From contig PUFA01000021.1 of NCBI GenBank assembly GCA_003508835.1, positions 4,752,501 to 4,816,500 of the forward strand: a stretch of DNA of 64,000 nucleotides, written 5' to 3'. Numbering within the stretch: position 1 is the first letter of the stretch; each line of letters opens with the position of its first letter. A program made the translations under genes and the position numbers. This DNA is from Eonycteris spelaea. Lineage: Eukaryota; Chordata; Mammalia; Chiroptera; Pteropodidae. Positions 49,567-59,560 of this stretch are shown one piece after another. Under the pieces are notes generated by a model. That model saw only the letters and a program-made list of their open reading frames with translations. It had not been told where the DNA came from and ran no database searches.

Positions 49567-49623
49567 TTTAGGGTTAAGGCTGGGATTAGGGCTAGGGTTG
49601 GGTTGGGTTAGGGTTAGGGTTAG
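49567..49623 (+). repeat. Interstitial telomeric repeat (TTAGGG)n, degenerate
   Basis: Variants of TTAGGG (TTAGGG, TTAAGG, CTAGGG, TTGGG) end in three clean GGGTTA steps. The tract is about 57 nt. L1-like sequence lies directly on both sides ('acattggactttttcaaaat' before, 'tcttcaccaaaagg' after), so it interrupts an L1. Confidence 0.85.
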
Positions 49624-49626
49624 ATT

Positions 49627-49930
49627 TGAACAAAGTCTTCACCAAAAGGGATTTATGGATGGTAAATAAGCACATGAAAAAATGTTCCATGTGGCGAGTC
49701 ATTAGTAAAACGCAAAACCACAATAAGCTGTCACCAGACACCCAGGAGAGTGACTATAATAAAAAAAATTAACACCAGCAAGTGTTGTTTGGGATGCAGA
49801 GGGCGTGCGACTCTTGCACCGCTAGCTGGGATGCAGCATAGGAGCGTGAACAGTGCCACACTGCTCTGCTGATACCATCGTGGGACCCAGCCCACTCCCT
49901 GGTTCTCGCCTAAGAGGAGTGGAACGTGCA
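49627..49930 (+). mobile_element. LINE-1 ORF2 fragment, right part
   Basis: 'Tcttcaccaaaagg', 'ggtaaataagcacatgaaaaaatg', 'agtcattagtaaaacgcaaaaccacaataag' and 'aacaccagcaagtgttg' match the order of the L1 ORF2 3' end. Degraded. Confidence 0.75.
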
Positions 49931-49954
49931 CGCGTCACGTGATGCGCTGCTTGC

Positions 49955-50140
49955 CCGCACTACCGTAAGGGGCCACAGGCCGGGGCTTAAATGACAAACT
50001 TAGCGTCTCGCGATCCTGGAGGCTGGAAGTGGCAGGGGTCAGGACGGGAGCGTGTGAAGCTGGAGGGGACACAGCTGAGGCCATGACAGAGGGGTTGGGA
50101 GGCGGATGCCAGACCCCGGAGCCGCAGAGGCACCCACGAC
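49955..50140 (-). mobile_element. Fragment of a dispersed LTR-like repeat
   Basis: 'Ggcttaaatgacaaactt...ctggaggctggaagt' matches the well-known mammalian stretch 'ggcttaaacaacagaaattt...ctggaggctggaagt'. The same family occurs in opposite orientation at 56,690-57,040. I place it tentatively among old LTR-type repeats. Confidence 0.5.
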
Positions 50141-50233
50141 CCTCCCATGACGGACTTCAATTTTGTTTAATATGCTTGATGTCAACGACGCCTGCCTTTT
50201 TCATTTTCTGAATTAGCACTTGTTCCCTCACAG

Positions 50234-50268
50234 GAGGTGGATGGCGGCCCCCGCTCGCCCGTGCCGCG
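50234..50268 (+). CDS. Exon A15 (35 nt), outside the array
   Basis: The acceptor TTCCCTCACAG and donor GTAAGT bound EVDGGPRSPVP plus CG of a split Arg codon. Exactly 35 nt with the same phases as the array A exons, and a similar E/K-x-D....S-x-x-P-R outline. Old and diverged. Confidence 0.8.
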
Positions 50269-51109
50269 GTAAGTTTGCAAGCTTCCGCGAGTTGTTTCCC
50301 GTCTCTGAAAAATGGCTGTGTGGCGTCTTCACGCAAATAGCTTAGAAAAATCATTCACATATGATGGGATATTTTAAATACTGCGATGACATAACAGAAA
50401 ACAAAATTGTTTCGGTCACCATTATTGACACTGCCGGCCATTCACATGGCTCCCTGCATCGCTCACTGAGGAGTCTCTGGGATCCTCCCCAGGCCCGCCA
50501 CAGCTGTCGGCCACATGCCTGGGTCGTGGTGGCTCCTGTCCCGTGTGTCCGGGACCCGGTCAGCACGCTCAGCCCCTCTGTGGTCTACGGCGGTGCCCAG
50601 TCATCCGGGCCTCATCCTTTGCACTCGCCCCTGAGCCCCACGTGCTGACTGTGTCCTCGGACATGCAGCCCCCAGAACGCGGCTCACAGCCCCACCCGAA
50701 GCGCATGCGACTTTTTCGCCTTTAATTTCACGAAGGCAGAAAGTTGCCCATGATTAGGATCATGGTCCAGGTTCAGGCACAGCTTTGAGGGGCACACTGC
50801 GTCCTGGTGACAGAGGCGTGAAAAGCCATCTGTCTGTGCCAGGAAACTCTGCACGACATGGGCTACGTGCTCCTCGCTCGCCGCAGTGTGCACCTCTGCC
50901 CTCCAAATGCTGCTCCGCCCACTGCCGCCCGCAGGGCATGTCGCCCGCTAAGCTCGAGGCCTTTCCATCCGGTGTCGCTGTGGCGGGTCAGGGCTCTTGC
51001 ATGTGAACCGTGCCCGTGGGACAGTCCGGCCATGTCCCTGGGGAGTGGGAGGCTGCAATGATGGGCACACTGTGGCAGGGGACACAGGCTCCAGAGAGAG
51101 CCGCTGCAG

Positions 51110-51404
51110 TGGCAATGCGCAGACAGCGCTGCGCGTCCCCTGGTCCGCGCGCCCTTGCGGGGCGTTAAACTGCGTGGCTGCGGGGGGCGAGCAACTCGGG
51201 GTGGGGGGACGTGGCGCTCGCGAAGCGCGTCCTGTCCGCGCCGCCACGGCCCCCCTCGCGGCTGCCTCTGCCCTCCCGCCGCGGCAGGGCGACCCTTCGC
51301 GCCCCCCACTCCGCACCCCCTCCCCCGCTCCCCGCCGCCGAGCTGCGTGTCCCCGGACCATGCAGGCGACTGGCCTTCGCCCACACGCCCCTTCCCTCCC
51401 GCAG
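51110..51404. promoter_or_regulatory. Intragenic CpG-rich segment upstream of exon B15
   Basis: Dense CpG (GCGCTGCGCG, CGCGCGCCC, GCTCGCGAAGCGCG) extends for about 300 bases up to the B15 acceptor. It may be an intragenic CpG island with alternative promoter activity, or only local GC drift. Nothing decides between these here. Confidence 0.4.
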
Positions 51405-51498
51405 AGGGAGGCACATGGTGCTCCCGCCGCTGTCCCGGACCTCGAGTTCCAGCTCTGTCATCTCGTCCATCAGCTCCCAGAGCGCCTCACTGACCAAG
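51405..51498 (+). CDS. Exon B15 (94 nt), serine-rich
   Basis: The acceptor CTTCCCTCCCGCAG and donor GTGAGC bound one base (completing CG|A, Arg) and 31 codons: GRHMVLPPLSRTSSSSS, then VISSISSQSASLTK. A run of Ser suggests a phosphorylated, disordered linker. Phase 2 in and 0 out, as in every B exon. Confidence 0.82.
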
Positions 51499-52905
51499 GT
51501 GAGCAGAGCCGCCGCCCTGAGCCAGCTGTGGGGTGTCAGGCTCCCCAAAACCATTCAGAACTGCCATTTCACAGGTGTGACGCGTTCATGGGGTTCCCAG
51601 GGGGGCTGCTGCCGTGGCTACAGCAGAAAAAGCAGGGGCAAAAAATGCCCTTGGGGGCGGGGCGTGCGTGCGGGAGCGTGGGGGGCTTGCTGCGGTCAGC
51701 TGTGCGGCCAGGTGCCACCGGCTTTGACACGCACCGGAGGTGAGGCAAGGGACGGTCGTGTGACAAAGGGCGCAGGGCGCAGAGCCGGCTGTGATGGCAC
51801 CTCGGCGGTGGGCGTTTCACGGGTGTCTCTGAGCAGTCCTTTCAACTGCTCTGTTCGGGGATTTTCATGATGTTGGGGATCGCTGCATGCGGGAGCTGGG
51901 GAACGAGATGGCGTGTGTGTGACCGAGCTGAGAGGGACCCAGGCAGGCATCGAAGGCCAGCTGAGCGAGGACGTGTGCGAGCAAGAAGGGCCGTGCCGTG
52001 GGCCGGGGACAGACGCTGTCCGCTCCGTGGCCGTCACCCGGGCGTGAGGACCCGCGTCAGCCATACCCCTCGGCTGGCGACATTCTCGTCATTGGTCTGT
52101 GTATGACCTGCTTTGCATTTACTGATGTTTGTGTTAGTTATTTTTGATAACAGAAGGACCACCACCCAGAAAGGGGCTGGATCCTGACGTGGCCCCTGTC
52201 TACTGATGTGGCCCCCATTCCGGACCTTGTACCCCACTAATGTGCCTCGTTCCTGTTTTCCTTTTAATTTGCTGCTTTAGACCATGTATTTCTGAGAAAT
52301 GCACACACTCAGTTCACTGGTTACTTTGACTTTGCAGAAAGGACACTGTGTGTGTCATGTTTGGGTCTTCGGCGAATCACCGTTTTTCATTAGCGCTAAG
52401 CTGTCAAGCCTGTTGACATGTGTCACCATGGTCCGTGTGCTTTTTGCTTCTGTGGCTGTCTCTTCCCCGCCTGCCGCGGAGGGGCCTGGGATGTCTGCTA
52501 CCGAGCTGGTGCTGCCAGGGCTGACCTTGACCCCTGTCCCGTTGTGAGTGTGTGGGGCCTCTGCCAGGAGTGCGCTTGCTGTGTGCACAGCTGTGTGTCC
52601 CCGGGCCAGGCTGTTTCCTAAAGCAGTCGGCCACCACGAGACCCGCACTCATCAGAAGGCCACCACTGGTCTCTGCACAGTGAACACGCAGAGGACAAAG
52701 CCAGCATCTGCCGCCCAGCGCGGTCACACTCAGCCCCACACGCGGTGAACGTTCTAACACCGGGCGGTGAGGGGGTTGCCCCGTCCCCTCACCAGAGGGA
52801 CAGCCAGGCCCGTCTCCAGAACGTACTTTGTTGCTACAGTCCGTCCCCTTTGGCAGCGGAACAAATACTACGCCATGTAACCCTCTCTCTCATTTCTCTC
52901 TGTAG

Positions 52906-52981
52906 GTTGCCAGGGACCAGCAAGAGGAAATGAAGTGGCCCATGTGTGGCAACAGAGCTAAAAATGAAGGCTCAGCTTTCG
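52906..52981 (+). CDS. Penultimate exon (76 nt)
   Basis: The acceptor CATTTCTCTCTGTAG and donor GTAAGA bound 25 codons plus one base: VARDQQEEMKWPMCGNRAK, then NEGSAF, G split. It enters in phase 0 after B15 and leaves in phase 1, which the terminal exon accepts. This is the first exon in the window that does not follow the A/B pattern. The intron before it (51,499-52,905) holds nothing I recognise. Confidence 0.8.
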
Positions 52982-53460
52982 GTAAGATATGTGCGGTTGG
53001 GGTTGTGTGGCGACCTTCCCTAGTTAGAATCTGTAGAGAATGAAAGTATTTCCTCACGAGAAAACCACCACTGGACCGTCAGTGGCTCAGGTGCCTGGTC
53101 TCAGTGGTGACGGAGGACAAGCTGGAGTTCTCATGCCGCTTCTGTGGACAGCCCCAATGTCCCAGCCCGCCAGGCCAGCTGCCCACTCTGTGCACAGAAA
53201 AGCAGCAGGGCCCACTGGTGGGGCCAGATGCCTGCTGAAGCATCAGGCGGAAACTGCCTGCAGGTGACTGAGTGCAGCTTCTGGGTACCCTTCCGTGTGG
53301 CCACCGGCCTGAGCCGTGGGCCCCAATGGGCAGTGGCAGCCACCTTAGCAGTGAACACACGCCAGCTTCCATGGGACAGTTTGATAAGTGACTGAAACAA
53401 AAAGGACAGAGTGTTCTAGGGAAGCTCAGACTGGCCTCCACATCCTGCCTGCGAGGTTTC

Positions 53461-53505
53461 AGGTGACTTCAGGTGACTTCAGGTGACTTCAGGTCATCTC
53501 AGGCA
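53461..53505. repeat. Short decamer tandem repeat (AGGTGACTTC)n
   Basis: Three exact copies followed by two decayed ones (AGGTCATCTC, AGG). Intronic, no evident role. The rest of the intron from 52,982 to about 54,530 shows no other element I can name. Confidence 0.8.
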
Positions 53506-54759
53506 GCGTTTTCATGGATCGTCTTTCCTCTCCAGAGCGCTTTTAAATGGTGTCTCCTCATTTTTCAACAACTCAGCTCTTAAACATTTACGATAACAAA
53601 ATTGCACAGGTGTGCACCCTTCCACATGCACACCCCAGTGTGGTGACCACGACTCCGGCTTGGAAAGGGGGTGGAGGCTGAGATGGCCCATTTGATTTTT
53701 ACATAATTCCCAAAAGGACTTAAGGTGGATTTTAAACATCATGAAGTACGAACAGATGGCATACATGAAAAAGGAAGCACAGAAGAAGACAGATTTATCA
53801 AATGGAGTGTGAGCCTGCAGGCTTGGCCACACGGCAGGTCGATTTTGGGGTGGGCTGGCCGACTCGGAGACAGACGAGCCCTGTGGGTGTGTGGGAACCA
53901 TGAATGTGGGCGTGAGGCTGGCAGGACAGTAAGGGACTCTCTGGCCAGGGCCAGAGGCAAAGAGAAAACCCAGAGAGGACACCCCTGAGCATCGGCCAGC
54001 CCTGGGGGACTTTTCATAGCTTCCTGGGAGGTGGAAGAGGAGACCAGGCTCAGAGCACAGCCAAACGGGAGGCCAGTAAGTCACCTGTAAAATTGGGTCG
54101 CAGAGGGCCATGCCCTCACTGTCAGAAGGACGGACCCCATTCTCTGTCCCAAGGACAGAGGATTAATCAGCCATCTGAGGCCTCGGAGCTGAGAGGAAAG
54201 AGAAGGCCTGCTGCTGGCTGCCTGGCAGCCCAGGCCTCCCTCCGTGACTCTGCTCGGCGGGCGGCCCCAGCCGCCCCAGGACGAGGGTTAGGGGAGACGG
54301 ATTCTGCACTCATCATTTCCAGGGGCCAGGCAGCACCCCCAACGTCTCCCCAGGCTGCTCTATCGAAGACTTTGCACAAGTCAAAGTACAAAGGAAACAA
54401 GCAGCTCTCAATAAAAAACGACCCGCCGTGCATGGCGGCGAAGCTGTGCGTGAGAATCCGCGGGAAGTACAGCAAAAACAGACGCAGACTTCAGGCCCTG
54501 GGCGTCCAGACGAGAACACAATAACTGCGATTACTTTGGAGAAACACAAGATGAAGTTAAAAATATCAAGAGAATAATGCTTAGCCCAAGGAGTAAGCAC
54601 GGTAAGTTAGCAAGCACATTCAAAAAGGGACCAATGAAAACATGTAGAAATGCCCAAAGCGTGGCTGACATGAACAGGTTCACTGGATTTAGCAGCATAT
54701 CAGTAACAGCTGAGCACTGACTTAAGGGGCTGGAAGTTAGGGCTGAGGAAGTTAAATAG

Positions 54760-55250
54760 GTGCACAAAGAGATGCAACATGTGAGGGAAATGAATGCAGG
54801 CTGAGTTTGAAGGGGATGATGTGTGTAATCAGAGTCCCAGAGAGGGAGAAAACTGTGAAGAGAACCTTTAAAGGGAGGATGGCTGAGAATCCGGCAGAAC
54901 TTTCATAAGATACTGACTCACAGATTCACCAAGTCCAATGAATCGAAAATGGTAAATAAAATTTTAGATACATCGTAAGCAAACCGACAAAACTCGAGAC
55001 AAAGAAAACACATACATGTATTTAAATACCCAGCGATAACAGACAGACTCTCTCCCAAGGGGCAACAGCGTGCCTAGCCCCACGGGGACTAAGGGAAGTC
55101 AGCGCAAAGGACAACGGCCTTCAGTGAGCTGGAGGGAGCCAGGCAAAGCGTCTGCTCCTAAGGGAGGCTTTTAAGAATGAGGACAAAAGACATTTCTACA
55201 CATGAGAATGCAACGCTAGAAGATGAGAAACACCATTTACAACAGCGTCT
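54760..55250 (+). mobile_element. Probable old LINE-1 5'-region fragment
   Basis: 'Cagagtcccagagagggagaaaactg', 'ggatggctgagaatccggcagaactttcataag', 'cacagattcaccaagtccaatg' and 'aaactcgagacaaagaaaac' follow the order of the mammalian L1 5'UTR/ORF1 upstream region. No coding capacity. Confidence 0.55.
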
Positions 55251-55467
55251 TTTAAAAAATGAGGTCGGTAGAAACCAACCTAACAATGTGGAGCCGTGCA
55301 AAGAGAGTAGTGAGGCTCCTGGGACGGTTTAGAGACTGGAGCGAAGGCAGAGGCCTCCATGCGGGGTGGGCCGGCCTGCGAGGCCCGCAGGGTCCCGGCA
55401 GGGCTGCTGTCCTGGATGCAGGCGGTGGTCCACCCTCGCAGCCACTCACCCGGTCCCCCCTTTGCAG

Positions 55468-55976
55468 GAGCCAAGGCCGAGTGGCTGGAGCGGGCCCCCA
55501 AGCCCGCCGGATATCGCCCAGGGCCGAGCCAGCGGCGCGGCCGCATCAGGCCAGCCACACCAGTCCCAGGGCCCTGGAGGGTCCGTCTCAACAGCCGCGA
55601 GGCCCAACGCCTGGCGACCACCACCGTATTCCTGGAGGATCTCGAGGAGGACACGCAGGAGGCGGGCGACCCCCAGCTCACCCCGCTGCCCAAGGAGGTG
55701 TTTGTGTGCTGGGGTGAGCCATCCGGCAAGGTGGGCCTGCCCGTCGCCCAGGGGCGGCCCCGGGCCAGCCAGTGCCCAGAGGAAAGCACGCAGTTCAGCT
55801 ACTCCTCTGTGGACTCCGTGGAGCCACAGACAGCACGTCCCCTGAGTGCCCCAAGCCCGAGCAGTCGGATCTTTGGGAGGGGCAAGACCTGTGAGCACAC
55901 AGGCCTCAATACAGAGCATCGGCAAACACCTCCCAGATGCTTCCCCACCCGCACCCCGACTCCCGCAGCACCCTGA
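55468..55976 (+). CDS. Terminal coding exon with stop codon
   Basis: The acceptor CCCCCCTTTGCAG precedes it. Two bases complete the Gly codon from the penultimate exon, and 168 further codons lead to TGA at 55974-55976. Start of the translation: AKAEWLERAPKPAGYRPG. It then has a basic stretch (S-Q-R-R-G-R-I-R), an acidic patch (L-E-D-L-E-E-D-T-Q-E), the hydrophobic P-K-E-V-F-V-C-W-G-E segment, and a Ser/Pro/Thr-rich tail. The middle third is the most likely folded or partner-binding part, but I recognise no domain. It is the largest exon and the only one not made of short disordered segments. Confidence 0.85.
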
Positions 55977-56167
55977 CCCCACTCTTGCCATGTGGTGGGA
56001 GTGTTGGCTTTGGCACCTGTGGCCCCTGCGCCTGCGCAGGCCACCTGTCCTGCTCAGCAGGGCTGGGAGGGAAGGACCCACACTCTCCCTCTCCTTCTGG
56101 CACCATGCGGAGATTTTAATGAACTCTGCATTTTACCCTTGGTAGTTATATTTTAAAAGACGGCCAT

Positions 56168-56206
56168 AAAAAAAAAAAAGAAAAAAGAAAAAAAAAAAGA
56201 AAAGAC
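56168..56206. repeat. A-rich simple repeat
   Basis: Runs of A interrupted by single G bases. It may be the tail of a decayed retroposon or simple expansion. Confidence 0.8.
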
Positions 56207-56390
56207 GAATATCCTTTTCCAAGCATGGTGACACTTTTCCAGGAAGAACTTGATTTAAGTGAACTTGGTGCCACATTTTTACTTTTGTTGCCAATTAGTA
56301 ATGAGTATATAAATTTGGTAACTTTTAAGAATATTCCTTGGAATCCTTTAGAAAATTGTATAGGAAATAATAAAAAGTAATTTTAATGGC

Positions 56391-56396
56391 AATAAA
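56391..56396 (+). terminator. Polyadenylation signal AATAAA
   Basis: A canonical hexamer about 415 bases after the stop codon. A T-rich stretch (CCTTTATAAGTTTTAAG) follows within 30 bases and could serve as the downstream element. Cleavage would fall near 56,410-56,420. Confidence 0.7.
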
Positions 56397-56689
56397 CTTG
56401 AAATCTGCCTTTATAAGTTTTAAGCCTTGGGCTCTCGGGTGGCCGTTTCAGTGGAGGGGTGGCAGGGAGCTGGGCAGGGGCCCCTGTCCTGCCCCCCCGA
56501 CCTGACGCACCTGTCGCACATAACTCCCAACTGTGAGCAAGCGACACAAACGCTGCTCAGGAAGCCAGGGAAGGTGGCCAGGGACATCTACGGGAGGACA
56601 ACCAGGGCTGCTGGGCGCAGACGGCCACCACCGGCAGGGCTGGGAAGATCATCTGCACTGGGCTGACCGCCCACCAGGATCTCAGAATG

Positions 56690-57040
56690 CGATTTCATTT
56701 GGAGAAAAGGTCTCTGCAGATATAGTTAGGGACCTCGACATGAGAGCACACTGGATTACCCAGGTGACCCTAAATCCAACGAGCATTGTTGTAAGAGACA
56801 CTCTGAAGGAGACAAATGGGGCTGGAGGTGGAGGGCACGAGGCCAAGGAAGAGGTGGGTGGGGCCAGAGCACAGGAGCCGGAGGAGGCAGGAAGGTCACT
56901 CCCTAGCACCTCTGGAGCGGAGCGTGCTGTGCTGACACCTGATTTGGGACTTCCAGCCCCAGAGTGGGGTGGTTTCTGCGGTTTAAACTGCCGGTGTGTG
57001 GTCCTTTGTCCCCTGGGCCCCAGGAAATCAGCCATATCCT
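56690..57040 (+). mobile_element. Dispersed LTR-like repeat fragment
   Basis: 'Gcagatatagttagggacctcgacatgag', 'ggattacccaggtgaccctaaatccaa', 'gtaagagacactctgaaggagac', 'cctgatttgggacttccagcccc' and 'ggtttaaactgcc' match in order a very common mammalian repeat. I take it for an old LTR-type element, but the family name is uncertain. Confidence 0.6.
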
Positions 57041-58580
57041 ACAAACACAGGGGATTCTGGTGTGCCTACAAAGCCTCAGCACACCTGCCAACTGAGGGTC
57101 AAAGGTCATCCAGGGTCCGTGGACTGAGAGCTTGCAGCACCCGGCAGGAAGCGCCACTCCGACTCCCAACACAGGGTGACGTGCAGTACCCTCACGGAGG
57201 GGACCGTCCCAGCTTGGCAAGACCCCAGGCCACGGTTTTCAGTGACTTTCTAAGGGTGGACTGAACTCCCTGTTTTGGCAGCACACCCATGAGCCCAAAC
57301 AACACGTCATTCGCAGGTGACCAGAAGTCTTGGAGCAGGGCTGAAGGCCAACACGACCCCTCCCCCGCTCTGGACTGCTGCAGCCACAGCAGTCCAAAGC
57401 AGAGCCCCAGGGTTGGGGGGGGGCAGGCACCCCTGCAACCGAGGCTTCACCTTGGTCCCGGGGCAGGTGGCTGGCGGCTCAGGCCCTGCCAGGTGCCTCT
57501 CCGCCCCAGTGGCCGTGCTCCGTGAAGCCGGGCACTCGCCCGGACACAAGCCGCGGGCGTGGCAAAGCACTCGTGCGGGGTTTGAGAAATGGACTGAAGT
57601 GCCATCTAGCTAGTACGATTATGGACGTAAGCAATGTTTTCATTGTTTCGTTTGCACCGTAGGGAGTAAGTTGCAGGTGACAGCAGTGCTGAGGGCTGTG
57701 TGGACTGAGAAGGCCCTGCTTCACCCCAAACAGAAGCATGAGGCCGGAGCGTGGGGCTCAGGGGGGCGCGCTTGTGTCCCCGTTCCTCCAGCTGAGCTCC
57801 CAGGCTCGCCGGGCTCTGGGGGTGGGGGGGGGACCTTTGCAGAGGGACGAGAATTAGAATCCCATCTTTGGGCTAGTTTTGAGCGGACACAGAAGCCAGA
57901 GGGGTTGACAGGAAGGCACAGGGACCCAGGAGGACTGTGGGGGGGGGGCTGCGCACCCCAGCCTGCCTCTGGGCACCTGGCTCCCTGAGCAGCACGGAGA
58001 CCATGTCCTTGCACTCTGGGCCAGTAGTCTGGTGGACAGCCAGCACCGCCAGCCCCATCTCTGGCTCAGCACCCCAACTTCCTCTGCTGTCTTCGTCAGG
58101 CCCCCTAACCTGGCTGGAACCTGCCGTGAACCCAGAAGCTGGGCTCCTGCAGGCACTTCCCACTCAGGTGAGGCGCTGACAGCAAGACACCTGAAGCCCG
58201 GTGGAGCCCGGAAGTTACATTTATGGGGGGAGGGGGTTCCTGCAGCTGGGAGATTGAGGACAGAGCCTGGAGAGAGTTGGGGTGGGTCTGCAGCCAGGAG
58301 GGTAGGGACAGAGCCTGGGATGGGGTTCCTTGGCCAGCTCCAAGGGAGCCACAGCAGTGAAGCTCAAAGGGACCTAAAGGCCACCCTCGGGCTCTCAACA
58401 GCCTGAGGAGACCCCCCACTGTAGGGGTGTTGAGGGTGCACCTCCAGTCCCAGCACTCAGGCTAGTAGTACTCCCTGTCATTCCGGCCCCAGGACTTTCT
58501 GCTGAAGGCCAGAACGACCCGTCCCCCGCGCAGGGCTTCGCATGGGGCAGAGGCAAGGAGAAGGGGGAAGAGGCTTCGGG
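57041..58580. other. Intergenic segment without recognised genes
   Basis: It lies between the poly(A) signal of the repeat-exon gene and the CpG island. GC-rich with several G-runs (57,415 and 57,825 region). The open frames here lack splice or start context. I see nothing to annotate. Confidence 0.5.
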
Positions 58581-58589
58581 GATGACTTC

Positions 58590-59560
58590 TCACGCAGGTG
58601 ACCGGGCAGGCCCACGTCGTCCTTCCCCGCAGGACGAAGGCAGGCCTCAAACGCGGGCCGAGGCGGGGGCCCAGGCGCTGCTTGTCCCGCGGAAGGCGGC
58701 TCAGCTGCGCGTGGTGCGCGGTACGGACCTGCTCACCCGCCTCGCGGCGCAGCCCCACTGCCCGCCCCCGACCTGCGCACTCTCCGTGGGGTCCGAGCCG
58801 CCAGCCGCCACCTTCCCCATGTAGCCGGAGCGTCCCCGCGGAGAGGCTAGCGCCCCCAACCGCCCCACCGGGTAAGGTCCGTCCGCGCGCCCACTCATCC
58901 TCCCGCAGCTGCCACCACTACCCCCTACCCCTCGCGGGGGCGTGGAGACCGCGCAGGCCGTCCCGGGGACCCCGGAGGGCGGGCGGCGGCCGCACGGCAC
59001 CGCACCACGGGGTTCCCACGGCCTTGCCCGCTTCGCCAGCAGCCGCGGTGCCTGCGGCGAGCCGGCCTTGCAGGGCAGAGGCGCCGCGGCCGCCGGCCTC
59101 CGCGCGCCCGGCGCGTTTGCGGGACCGGGCGGGGCCGGGCGGGGCCGGGGGCGAGCGGGGGACTGTGGGGGCGGGGCGGCGGGGCGGCCGGGGGCGGGGC
59201 CGGGGCGGGGCCGGGCGCCGCGGCGGCGCGAGCGCACAGCCCTGAGCCGGGTCGCGCGCGGCGGAGTCGCCGAGGCGCCGCCGCTGCAGTCGCTCCCTCT
59301 CGAGGTAAGCGGTCGCGGATCTCGGGCCCGGGCGCGGCACGGAGGGGCGCCCCTTGGGGACGCAGGGCCCCCCGCCGGCCCGCTCCGCCTGCCACCTGCG
59401 TCTTCGCCCGGAGGCTGCCGGGCAGTTGGCGCTGTGTCTGCGGACGCGGGGTCGCGGGCGGACTGACCGGTGGAGCGAAGCGTGGGTTTGTGGTCCGGCC
59501 CTGGGCCAGGCGTTGCGCCTCTCCGGCGGCCCCTCCGTGTCCCGCTGCAGGAGCGCTGTT
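58590..59560. promoter_or_regulatory. CpG island promoter of a downstream gene
   Basis: CpG density is very high. Multiple GC-box (GGGGCGGGGC / CCGGGGCGGGG) motifs cluster at 59,130-59,215, and there is no TATA box. This is typical of a broad housekeeping-type promoter. The direction is inferred from the donor at 59305 on the plus strand; a bidirectional promoter is possible. Confidence 0.75.
59215..59304 (+). other. Probable non-coding first exon of a downstream gene (start approximate)
   Basis: GC-rich sequence ending CTCCCTCTCGAG is followed by GTAAGC, a strong donor. There is no ATG with a useful frame before the donor, so this would be 5' UTR. The exact transcription start cannot be read from the sequence; I place it just after the GC-box cluster. 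Confidence 0.5.

Larger units (their letters stand above)
1..56415 (+). other. Gene span: unknown multi-exon gene with tandemly repeated exon pairs (5' end outside window)
   Basis: At least 34 exons on the plus strand can be chained: 16 alternating A/B pairs, a 76-nt exon and a terminal exon. Each has a pyrimidine tract plus AG before it and GTAAGT, GTAAGC, GTAAGA or GTGAGC after it. Reading phases match at every junction except around the indel-bearing B exons of units 6, 8, 10 and 12. If those four pairs are skipped, the exons seen here encode 691 residues of C-terminal protein (497 from 12 intact pairs, 194 from the last two exons). No catalytic domain, signal peptide or membrane segment is visible. 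Ser, Pro and Thr dominate, which suggests an intrinsically disordered, probably intracellular protein; that is inference. I do not recognise the family. Exons left of the window must supply the start codon. Confidence 0.85.
55977..56415 (+). other. 3' untranslated region
   Basis: It runs from the stop codon to just past the poly(A) signal. It becomes AT-rich after 56,100, unlike the GC-rich coding exon, and includes an A-rich tract at 56,168-56,206 that could cause internal priming in cDNA libraries. Confidence 0.65.
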
